This document shows positions 1 through 7,380 of a stretch of 64,000 bases of DNA, piece by piece. Each line of letters opens with the position of its first letter. The first letter of the stretch is position 1. The position numbers and the translations under genes are program-made. The stretch is from an uncultured Pseudodesulfovibrio sp. (GTDB lineage Bacteria > Desulfobacterota > Desulfovibrionia > Desulfovibrionales > Desulfovibrionaceae), in NCBI RefSeq assembly GCF_963675635.1, contig NZ_OY776488.1, positions 310,001 to 374,000 on the forward strand, read 5' to 3'. The notes beneath the pieces are model-generated. The model had not been told where the DNA came from. It ran no database searches and saw nothing but the letters and a program-made list of their open reading frames with translations.

Positions 1-14
1 AGTGTGAGTAAGAG

Positions 15-1010
15 TTAAACGTTGCGAATCGTGGCTTTGCGGCCTTGTCCGATTCGCTTGAGCATGAAGATTTCCGGGTCAACGCCATCCAGTTCCTCGA
101 TCGGCACCTCAGCGCGGGCAGCTTGGTTGTGACCACCTGCCGAACCAAGGCCGTTCATGAGTTTCTGGGCCATGGTTCCCATGTTACGGCGCTGGCCGTC
201 TCCGCGCAGAATGCAGACAAGTTTGTCTTCGGACGTGCCAGAGACAACAACCCACGGTACGTCATGAACGCGGGTGAAAAAGTCGGCCACAATAACGAGA
301 ATGTCCGGGTTTTCCACGTTGCCGCAGTAAGCGAACAGTCCTTTGCCGACGCGGCGCAGGTTATAGAAGGCACGGGAAATGTAGCGCATCCAGTCCAAGT
401 GGAACTCGCTTCGGCTGATACGGTTCATCAGCTTGGAATCAGAGTACTTGGATAAATACTTGAAGGCCGCCATGTCGGCGTCGATGAATTCCCGCTCAAA
501 GGTCTTAGTGTCGCAACGGATGCCGTACATCAGGGCCGTGGCCAGCAGTTTGGCCGGACGGATTTTCATATTGTAGAGATATTCGGTCATCATGGTGCAG
601 ACCGCGCCGTATTTTGGTCGGATGTCCACATAGTCCGCATTGACCGGCTCTTCCGATGAGATCGGGTGGTGGTCGATGACGACCGAGAATTTGAAATCCT
701 TAAACTCGGGATTGTGGTGGGGCTGTGAGTCCACCAGCGCGAACTTGTCGTACTGGGCAGTCAGGTTCGGGATGAGTTTTTGTGTCGGGATGCGGCAGTA
801 ACGGATCATGGACAGGTTGTCCGGTCGTTTGATCTCGTTGATCTGGGCAATGGCGGTTTGATTGACCCGCCGTGCCATGATTCGCCTCAATGCCAAGGCC
901 GAACCCAGAGCATCGGGGTCGGCGTTAATGACAATAAGCCAGTTGTCGTCCTTGTTGAACAATCCGAGCAGTTGCTCGACCTGTTCATCCAATTGTCGAA
1001 AGAGTGCCAA
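15..1010 (-). CDS. DHH-family phosphoesterase (NrnA-like)
   Basis: Predicted cytoplasmic metal-dependent phosphoesterase of the DHH/DHHA1 superfamily, which degrades short oligonucleotides or cyclic dinucleotide products. The 331-residue length suits NrnA-type proteins. Visible motifs are NADPDALGSA near residue 29 (metal ligands), a DSQ segment near 94 and VIDHHP near 112, which is the namesake DHH motif. Near the C-terminus GSAGGHNQAAR matches the DHHA1 GGHxxAAR substrate-binding motif. It lies 5 bases downstream of cobU and is probably co-transcribed with it. Whether the substrate is nanoRNA, pAp or another phosphodiester cannot be told from sequence. Confidence 0.85.
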   Translation of the reverse strand: MALFRQLDEQVEQLLGLFNKDDNWLIVINADPDALGSALALRRIMARRVNQTAIAQINEIKRPDNLSMIRYCRIPTQKLIPNLTAQYDKFALVDSQPHHNPEFKDFKFSVVIDHHPISSEEPVNADYVDIRPKYGAVCTMMTEYLYNMKIRPAKLLATALMYGIRCDTKTFEREFIDADMAAFKYLSKYSDSKLMNRISRSEFHLDWMRYISRAFYNLRRVGKGLFAYCGNVENPDILVIVADFFTRVHDVPWVVVSGTSEDKLVCILRGDGQRRNMGTMAQKLMNGLGSAGGHNQAARAEVPIEELDGVDPEIFMLKRIGQGRKATIRNV

Positions 1011-1015
1011 AAAAA

Positions 1016-1525
1016 TTATCCCCGTTTCAGGGTTAACGGAAGTCCGGCAGCGACCAGAAATGCCTGGTCAGCCTGCGTGGCTATACGCTGATTAAGCGCG
1101 CCTAGGCTCCGTACGAATGCTCGGACTTCACCGGATGCCGGTAAAACTCCAAGCCCGGTTTCACAGGAAACCAATATGAGATTCGTGGTGTCCCAATCGT
1201 TCAGAACGTCCAAGAATTCTTGCATTTTTTCTGCCTCACATCCGGCTTCACGACAGGCGAACAGCCAGTAGTCAAGACTGTCTACAAGCACTGAAGGAAA
1301 GTGCAATTTAGCCTGTCTCAGCGTCTGAGGCAAGTTTTCGGAAACTTCAATAACTTCAAGGCTTGAAGAACGTTCCCGGCGGTGTTTGACTATCTGTTCC
1401 CGGAAGGCGAAGTCTTTTGCCTTCCCTGTTGCGATGAAAACTCCCGGTTTTTCCATGTCGTTGAGCAGGTTGAGCGCAAAATCGGATTTACCGGATTTGT
1501 TGCCGCCGAGTACCAGGGTGATCAT
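1016..1525 (-). CDS. cobU: Adenosylcobinamide kinase / guanylyltransferase
   Basis: Bifunctional enzyme of the late cobamide pathway that phosphorylates adenosylcobinamide and transfers GMP to form adenosylcobinamide-GDP. The protein begins MITLVLGGNKSGKS, a P-loop in the GGxxSGKS form typical of CobU. It continues with VDSLDYWLF and ILVSCETGLGVLP, and ends with a conserved ALNQRIA segment. I chose the ATG at 1525 because it overlaps the upstream stop codon as ATGA, a translational coupling signature, and puts the P-loop at the usual N-terminal position. A start 27 bases upstream is possible but adds a non-conserved extension. At about 169 residues it is normal for the family. Neighbouring cbiR-like gene supports a cobamide salvage role. 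Confidence 0.88.
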   Translation of the reverse strand: MITLVLGGNKSGKSDFALNLLNDMEKPGVFIATGKAKDFAFREQIVKHRRERSSSLEVIEVSENLPQTLRQAKLHFPSVLVDSLDYWLFACREAGCEAEKMQEFLDVLNDWDTTNLILVSCETGLGVLPASGEVRAFVRSLGALNQRIATQADQAFLVAAGLPLTLKRG

Positions 1526-2346
1526 TGTTCGTCTCCCCAGCCGGACAGCCACTGGCCCAGCAGGTCAAGGGATTGAAAAAGCCCGTGTTCATTGAATAGT
1601 TCCAGAGTCAATGTCCGGCCTGTGAAGTTGCCGAGCAGGGTGCGTAGCAGGTCTTGCCCCGCCTTGTCCATCTCGGAGAGCGACTGGTGCTGCATGCCTT
1701 TTTCTGCTCCGTAGATATGAAGCATCTGCACATGACACCATAAATCGGGCAAATCCAGTATGTCGAATTGATTGTAGGCTTGAATATGTCCGATATCCAG
1801 ACACGCGGAATAACCGCCTTCACGCATCTCATCCCAGATGGGGGGCAGACTGTATCCCCGGATATTTTCCACCAGAAAATCGGCCGGGTCCACACCCTTG
1901 TCCCGCAGTCGAGCGGCCAGCGGGACGAGTATGTCCGGTTCGGTGGGGGGGTGAAGCACATAGGCGTGTGGCGACAGGAACGTGGCCTTGTCAATAAGCC
2001 CGTCGATCTTGCGCCAGACGGCATCCAGCCCGTCTGACCACTCGAAATCGAGGGGCATGTGGACATGCCATGACACGGGCAGGTCGGCCAATGTGAATGG
2101 CAGGTCTTCTTCCGTGTAGGCGAGGCAGGCGTCCGCCTCAAAAAACAGCAGGGCGATTTCAGGGAAACGATCAGCCAGAAATAGTGCATTCTCCGCAGCA
2201 CCGGCAGGAAGGACAAAGGAAGGCGCAGCTATTGAATACGGAAATTCCACAGTCCACTTTTGCTGCGTGGTCGCGACGGAATCCGGGCGCTGGTGCGCAG
2301 CTTTTTCCCTTCTGTCTGGATCTGTCGATGTGGAACTGTCGGTCAT
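1522..2346 (-). CDS. cbiR: CbiR-like cobamide-remodelling phosphodiesterase (AP endonuclease 2 superfamily)
   Basis: TIM-barrel hydrolase of the xylose isomerase/AP endonuclease 2 superfamily. CbiR members cut the nucleotide loop of imported cobamides so that the lower ligand can be replaced. Barrel-type metal-site segments are visible in order: HAYVLHPP, FLVENI, ACLDIGH, LHIYG followed by HQSL, and LTLELF near the C-terminus. The stop overlaps the cobU start by 4 bases, the context expected for CbiR, whose product is the CobU substrate after hydrolysis. The ATG at 2346 follows a GAGAG-type site, and an alternative ATG lies at 2370. I see no gene and no cobalamin riboswitch box in the 190 bases upstream. 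Family assignment is by motif and context, and a generic sugar epimerase-like protein remains possible. Confidence 0.7.
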   Translation of the reverse strand: MTDSSTSTDPDRREKAAHQRPDSVATTQQKWTVEFPYSIAAPSFVLPAGAAENALFLADRFPEIALLFFEADACLAYTEEDLPFTLADLPVSWHVHMPLDFEWSDGLDAVWRKIDGLIDKATFLSPHAYVLHPPTEPDILVPLAARLRDKGVDPADFLVENIRGYSLPPIWDEMREGGYSACLDIGHIQAYNQFDILDLPDLWCHVQMLHIYGAEKGMQHQSLSEMDKAGQDLLRTLLGNFTGRTLTLELFNEHGLFQSLDLLGQWLSGWGDEQ

Positions 2347-2560
2347 TGTTGCACTCTCTATAATGGGCATGGCCCTTGCAAAAAAACAGACAAATGCACT
2401 GAGTTGCCGAGGTCGTTGCCATGAAAAAAATCAGAAGTTTTTGCCAGCATGTATTCAACCCGCTCCACCTGTTCTGTCGTCTGCGTCAGGTTGGTATATC
2501 CACTTTTGCCGCCAGAAACGTGTGTCGGGTATATGAGCGTGGTCTGTATCGCTTCTTGCT

Positions 2561-5500
2561 TTAATCGAGTAATCCGAGCTGTTTTTCCTTGGTTACCATC
2601 TTGGCTGCCAGGGTTGATTTCGTCAGAAGTTGTTCCGGGAGTTCCCGTAGATAACGTGACGGCGGCAGATTCAGAGTTCTCCCATATAACTGTCGCTGGT
2701 CGGATCGACTGATGTAGAGGTTTCGTCTGGCGCGTGTCATGCCCACGAACATGAGACGTCGCTCTTCCTCGAAACGCTGGCCGCGTCCGGGAGTGAGGGT
2801 CACTTTGGCAGTCAGCAGGTCCATTCCGGCAAAGGGCAGAATGCCTTCTTCGCAGGCAGGCATGAATACGGCATCGAATTCCAGCCCCTTGGCCGCGTGC
2901 AAGGTCATTATCTGAACTTTTTCAGCTGATTTGCGCACCAGCTCCAGTTCAGTCTGGAGGCTGACCCAGTTGACCAGTCCCTGCCAACCGCCGCGCAGGT
3001 CAAAGGCAGCTTTCAGTTCCTTGAACTGACGACTGTCCCAGAAGAACTGGTCGAACGGCGGGGTTTCGTTCAGGAATGCGGCCAGGGCCACAGGTCCTTT
3101 GGCGAGGATATGGTCAGGTACATCAAGTACGTCTTCGGAATCGGAGAGGGTCATGCCGAGGAATTGTTCGGCGGCCTTGAGAATACTCGCCACACGCGGT
3201 TCCTGCCAGAAGCCTTCCAGTTCCGGCGTGGACACTGGGATACCTGCCCGTTTCAGGGCTTTTTCGAGAATTGGGATAAGCGCTTTGAACCGGACCAGTA
3301 CGGCGATGTCACCGGGGGCCAGATCGCCGCCGCCTTCCTGATCTGTGATGGAGTGACTGGTTGCACCAATCAGCCCTTTGATCTTGTCGCTGATCCAGGT
3401 GGCTTCGCGCAATCCGTCCGGTCCTTCGAAAAGATGGATAGTGGCGTTGATATCCTGATTGGCGCGAAGTTTGGGCGTGTCTGGGAAAAGTGATGCTGCC
3501 GTATCCAGAATGGCCTGACCCGAACGGTAGTTTTCAAGCAGGGTGATTTGGGCAATTCCCGGCCACATCTCCTTGAGTCGTTCTGCCACGTTGACCGCTG
3601 CGCCCCGGAAGCCATAGATGGCCTGATTGGGGTCGCCGATACAAAAGACGCCCTTGCCGGATTTCCCGGCAATGCCCTTGATGACGGCAAGCTGTAGCGG
3701 AGTCAAATCCTGGATTTCGTCCACTAGGACGTGCGTGTAGGGCATGCGGTAGGTGGGTGCACCCGATTGTTCCAGCATGAATTCCAGCAGGTCGGTGTAG
3801 TCTACGAGGTCCCAGTGGTTCTTCTGGTTGCCGTAGTTGATGTGCGCTTCGGTCAGATCTTCCGGCAATTCTTTCAATTGCTCGCGGGCCATGATGTATT
3901 TGTTCCAGTAGTGGTCGAGGTTCTTTCCTGCGAATTCGGGATTGACCTCGGCAAAAAGTTTCTTGGCCGCTGCCTCTGGCACCACGATAGGTGTGTCGGA
4001 ATAGGCATGCCGCCAATAGTCGAAGCACAGGGAATGCAGTGTGCCGGCTTGCGGCATTTCAGCCGTGTCTCCACGCAGGCTTTTCATGCGGTCGCGAAGC
4101 TCCTGCGCCGCTCTGCGGGTGAAGGTCAGGGCGAGAATGCGTTTGGGATTTTCTCCCTCGTCGATGAGTCGGTCTATGCGCCCCATGAGGGTCTGGGTTT
4201 TGCCCGTGCCGGGACCGGCCATAACCAGAACCGCACCGGGACCGGCTTTAATCGCCTTCTTCTGTTCCTTATTGTAGGTGATGGGCTTGATATCGACTTT
4301 GGGTCGAAGAACTGCCTTGCAGGGCTTGGCGGTTTCGCCAACGTCAGGATGCTTGTCAGGGACTGACATGGAAATGAGTGTGCCTCCGTTTTTGATCTCG
4401 GCGCGTTCTTTTTCAGAGAAAACGGAGATGACTCCGTATTCGCCATCGTATCCGGCTCTGCGGATAACTCGTCCGTCCCGCATTCGGGACAGCCCTTCAC
4501 CGAGATGACAGGAAAATTTGTTCAGGTCTTCCACTGGAGCGCGCTGGAGGATATCCAGTTCGTTGCCGAATTCGCTGAGGAGCTTCATGTAGAGCAGGTT
4601 GACCTTTTTGGAGTTCGGCCCCACGCCCGACACTTCGGACAGGATTTCCTTGAGTGGAATCATGGAAACGAAATTTGCCGCTCCCGCTGGTTTGATCGGT
4701 TCTTCCCGGTCAGCCAGTTCCAATATGCGGTTGTAAACGCCTATGGTGACCGGCTTGCCGCAGACCGGACAGATGCCGTCTCGGGCAATGGTCTCGTGCG
4801 GGTCCATGGACACGCCGCATTTACGGTGCCCATCCATGTGGTATTTGCCTTCTTCGGGGAAGAACTCGACAGTACCGAGAAACTTGTGGCCCAATCCTTC
4901 GCTGCGGAGTGCGCGGTAAATTCCTTCATAGGAAATCTCGCCACGAAACAGATTGGCTTCACGGCCCAGTTTTTCACCGGAATGGGCGTCCGAGTTGGAG
5001 ATGAGCTTGATCCGGTCGAGTTCCGACCATGTCCAGTTCATTTCCGGGTCTGAGGAAAGGCCGGTTTCCATGGCAAAGATTTCATCCGAATAGTCACCGA
5101 AACATTCACGGATGGAATCAAAGCCTGACTTTGAGCCGAACAGTGAAAACCATGGTGTCCATATGTGGGCCGGGACCAGGAATGCCATGGGGTGTGTTTC
5201 CAGCACCATGTCGATGAGGTCTCGGCTGTCCAATCCGAGTATGGGGCGTCCGTCCGAGACTAGATTGCCTACCTGAGCGAGTTTTTCATTGAATCGTTTT
5301 ACTGATTCAAGGTCCGGCATGTAGACCAGATTGTGGACTTTGCGCACCTTGCCGCCACGTTTGTAGATGGAACTAATTTCCGTCTGGAGCATGAAACGGA
5401 CGCGACCGGGAATGTCTCCGTCAAAAGTCGGGATTTCCGATTCAAGCCCACCGGGGTCTTTCAAAGTGAAGAGCCCCTGTCCGTTGTCTTGTAGCTGGTC

Positions 5501-5662
5501 TTCGATTTCCGCCAGCCATTCGGGGTGGGTAAAATCTCCGGTGCCAAGGACTGTCAGCCCTTTGAGGCGCCCCCAGGCTGCCAGGCTCCGGATGGTCAAG
5601 TTCTTGCTCGTAGCGCGAGAAAAACGGGAGTGGACGTGCAGGTCTGCGGTAAATCTTTCCAT
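2561..5662 (-). CDS. Endonuclease Q-like PHP nuclease fused to a UvrD/Rep helicase
   Basis: A 1033-residue fusion. Residues 1-400 resemble endonuclease Q, which nicks DNA 5' of deaminated bases. They contain PHP metal-site motifs ADLHVHSRFSR (6-16), GTGDFTHPEW (40-49), PAHIWTP (164-170) and SNSDAHSG (223-230). A zinc site follows with H279, C282, C298 and C301, the last pair in GICPVCGKP. Residues 465-1010 form a complete superfamily 1 helicase: Walker A GPGTGKT (483-489), VDEIQD (647-652), GDPNQAIYGFRG, ENYRSG, TLHAAKGLEFD and VGMTRARRNL. Both halves keep their catalytic residues, so the fusion is probably functional. It likely couples lesion incision to strand unwinding. It is divergent from marR. 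Confidence 0.85.
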   Translation of the reverse strand: MERFTADLHVHSRFSRATSKNLTIRSLAAWGRLKGLTVLGTGDFTHPEWLAEIEDQLQDNGQGLFTLKDPGGLESEIPTFDGDIPGRVRFMLQTEISSIYKRGGKVRKVHNLVYMPDLESVKRFNEKLAQVGNLVSDGRPILGLDSRDLIDMVLETHPMAFLVPAHIWTPWFSLFGSKSGFDSIRECFGDYSDEIFAMETGLSSDPEMNWTWSELDRIKLISNSDAHSGEKLGREANLFRGEISYEGIYRALRSEGLGHKFLGTVEFFPEEGKYHMDGHRKCGVSMDPHETIARDGICPVCGKPVTIGVYNRILELADREEPIKPAGAANFVSMIPLKEILSEVSGVGPNSKKVNLLYMKLLSEFGNELDILQRAPVEDLNKFSCHLGEGLSRMRDGRVIRRAGYDGEYGVISVFSEKERAEIKNGGTLISMSVPDKHPDVGETAKPCKAVLRPKVDIKPITYNKEQKKAIKAGPGAVLVMAGPGTGKTQTLMGRIDRLIDEGENPKRILALTFTRRAAQELRDRMKSLRGDTAEMPQAGTLHSLCFDYWRHAYSDTPIVVPEAAAKKLFAEVNPEFAGKNLDHYWNKYIMAREQLKELPEDLTEAHINYGNQKNHWDLVDYTDLLEFMLEQSGAPTYRMPYTHVLVDEIQDLTPLQLAVIKGIAGKSGKGVFCIGDPNQAIYGFRGAAVNVAERLKEMWPGIAQITLLENYRSGQAILDTAASLFPDTPKLRANQDINATIHLFEGPDGLREATWISDKIKGLIGATSHSITDQEGGGDLAPGDIAVLVRFKALIPILEKALKRAGIPVSTPELEGFWQEPRVASILKAAEQFLGMTLSDSEDVLDVPDHILAKGPVALAAFLNETPPFDQFFWDSRQFKELKAAFDLRGGWQGLVNWVSLQTELELVRKSAEKVQIMTLHAAKGLEFDAVFMPACEEGILPFAGMDLLTAKVTLTPGRGQRFEEERRLMFVGMTRARRNLYISRSDQRQLYGRTLNLPPSRYLRELPEQLLTKSTLAAKMVTKEKQLGLLD

Positions 5663-5721
5663 GGCCGGAACAGTATAACCATACGACCTTTATTGCAACA
5701 GGTGACCACGCAAAAAATGGG

Positions 5722-5751
5722 TTGACCGAGTAATTGGTTGCAGATACAACC
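5722..5751 (+). promoter_or_regulatory. Promoter of marR with overlapping operator-like inverted repeat
   Basis: A -35 TTGACC (5722-5727), a 17-base spacer and a -10 TACAAC (5745-5750) form a reasonable housekeeping promoter. The inverted repeat GGTTG-N6-CAACC (5736-5751) lies across the -10 element, where a MarR protein would act as an autorepressor. The expected transcription start coincides with the ATG at 5757. Confidence 0.5.
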
Positions 5752-5756
5752 TTTCG

Positions 5757-6236
5757 ATGCCTTTACAAGAATTGAATCCTAGAGGATCTCTTGGCTTTCT
5801 GACATGGAAGGTCTCGAGAATTCTTACTAATGATATGACCGCGAAGCTGTTCGAGGCCGGCCTCGACATCACCGTGGAACAATGGCGCGCATTGATCCCC
5901 TGCTACAAGCATGATGGTCTGACGCAGGGCCAGCTGTGTGAAATCATGTCTCAGGAAAAAACCGGAGTCAGTCGACTGGTTTCCGCGCTCGAAAAGCGCG
6001 GGCTGTTGCGGCGGGAATCCAGTAAAGAGGATCGGCGCGTGAATTTTCTTTTTATCACAGACGCGGGGCGGGAACTGATGGAAGCGTCCTTTGATCCGGT
6101 TTTGGCGGTTCTCATTAATACTGTTAAGGACATTGATCCGGCAGAACTCGCCATTTGTCAGAGAGTACTATGGAAAATCATTACTTCACCGGATAGAGAA
6201 GAGAATCTCCTGCGGAATGTGGAATGTTGTCGTTGA
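5757..6236 (+). CDS. MarR family transcriptional regulator
   Basis: A 159-residue winged-helix repressor that probably controls the adjacent efflux genes. The recognition helix region reads GLTQGQLCEIM followed by TGVSRLVSALEKRGLLRR and the wing RESSKEDRRVNF, typical of MarR proteins. The length is normal. The ATG at 5757 has no Shine-Dalgarno sequence and falls at the expected transcription start of the upstream promoter, so the mRNA may be leaderless. No later in-frame start would keep the N-terminal dimerisation helix. It is followed within 65 bases by the adaptor and pump genes, the usual arrangement for a drug-responsive repressor. Confidence 0.88.
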   Translation: MPLQELNPRGSLGFLTWKVSRILTNDMTAKLFEAGLDITVEQWRALIPCYKHDGLTQGQLCEIMSQEKTGVSRLVSALEKRGLLRRESSKEDRRVNFLFITDAGRELMEASFDPVLAVLINTVKDIDPAELAICQRVLWKIITSPDREENLLRNVECCR

Positions 6237-6300
6237 GCGTAAACGTGGTGCTCAGCTAACATCAAGCCATGAAAAAAGTATGAAAATGAATGGGGTTGTT

Positions 6301-7371
6301 ATGAGAAAAATATTTTTGTTCGCTGTGTCCTGCGGTCTTGCTGCCTTGCTTGCCGCACCGGTTTATGCCCAGGAACAGGGTGAGAGACCGCCGTCTCCTG
6401 TTGTCACAGAAAAAGTCATAATTGGGGACATGGCCCCGCAGACTGAATTCATTGGGACAGTCTATTTCACTGAAATATCCAATGTGGCTGCTGAAGTGGA
6501 CGGCAAGCTTGTGGATCTGAAAGTTCAGGAAGGGCAGCGGGTCAAAAAGAATGATCCGCTCGTGGTTTTGTCCTCGGATATTCTGAATCGGACTATTGCC
6601 AATGCTAAAGCGCTCATGGATCAGTCCAAGGCGGAATTTGAGTTGGCTAAACGGGAAAACGCCCGGACAACCACGTTGTATAAAAGTGCAACTGTCGCTG
6701 AGGGTGAATACGATTCCAAGCGGTTGGCGGCTCTATCCGCTGAAAAAAAGATGATCGCTGCCGAAGCTATTCTCAATCGTCTTTATGTAGAGCGTGAAAA
6801 GAAAACCATCCGAGCCCCGTATGAAGGTGTGGTCCTTGAGCGCAAGGTCTTCCGTGGTGAGTGGGTTTCCACAGGCACGGTCGTGGCACTGGTTGCCCGG
6901 GATGATGAATTCGACGTGGTGGTCAATGCCCCTCGTGATGCATTCGGGGTGGTCAAGCCTGGGCTTCAGGTCATCGTCAATACCGCCGGTAAGGAATTGC
7001 AAGGTGAGGTGTTCGCTGTCATTCCCAAGGGAGACGTGACCACTCGTACCTTCCCTGTTAAGATTCGGGTCAAGAATGATGGCTCTCTGGCCGAAGGAAT
7101 GGAAGCTCGCGTTAGGCTGCCCAAGGGGATTGGCGGAAAGACGTTGATCGTCCCTCGTGACGCTATTATTTCCGCACGCGGTCAACTTGTTGTCTGGTGC
7201 GTGATCGAAGGCAAGGCTGTGCCCATGCCGGTGTATGTGGTCGGATATCGCGGTCTCAGCGCCGGAGTGAAGTCCAAGACTCTCGAAGAGGGCATGGATG
7301 TCGTGGTCAAGGGTAACGAGCGGCTTCAGCCACAGCAGCCCGTGGCCGCACAACCTATGCAGCAGCAGTAG
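6301..7371 (+). CDS. RND efflux periplasmic adaptor (membrane fusion protein)
   Basis: Periplasmic adaptor of a tripartite RND pump, linking the inner-membrane transporter to an outer-membrane channel. A signal peptide is clear: MRKIF, a hydrophobic stretch and a cleavage region ending PVYAQ. The lipoyl/barrel-sandwich half-motifs are EVDGKLVDLKVQEGQRVKKNDPL early and IRAPYEGVVLERKVFRGEWV after an alpha-helical hairpin. The ATG at 6301 places the signal peptide at the N-terminus. An in-frame ATG at 6280 is possible. The pump gene follows after 9 bases, so they form an operon. There is no outer-membrane TolC-like gene here, so the channel must be encoded elsewhere. Confidence 0.9.
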   Translation: MRKIFLFAVSCGLAALLAAPVYAQEQGERPPSPVVTEKVIIGDMAPQTEFIGTVYFTEISNVAAEVDGKLVDLKVQEGQRVKKNDPLVVLSSDILNRTIANAKALMDQSKAEFELAKRENARTTTLYKSATVAEGEYDSKRLAALSAEKKMIAAEAILNRLYVEREKKTIRAPYEGVVLERKVFRGEWVSTGTVVALVARDDEFDVVVNAPRDAFGVVKPGLQVIVNTAGKELQGEVFAVIPKGDVTTRTFPVKIRVKNDGSLAEGMEARVRLPKGIGGKTLIVPRDAIISARGQLVVWCVIEGKAVPMPVYVVGYRGLSAGVKSKTLEEGMDVVVKGNERLQPQQPVAAQPMQQQ

Positions 7372-7380
7372 GGGGATTTT

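Noticed and set aside
2347-2560. Possible cobalamin riboswitch upstream of the cbiR-like gene
   Set aside because: I found no B12-box-like sequence or the expected long structured leader; only 190 bases with no clear fold.
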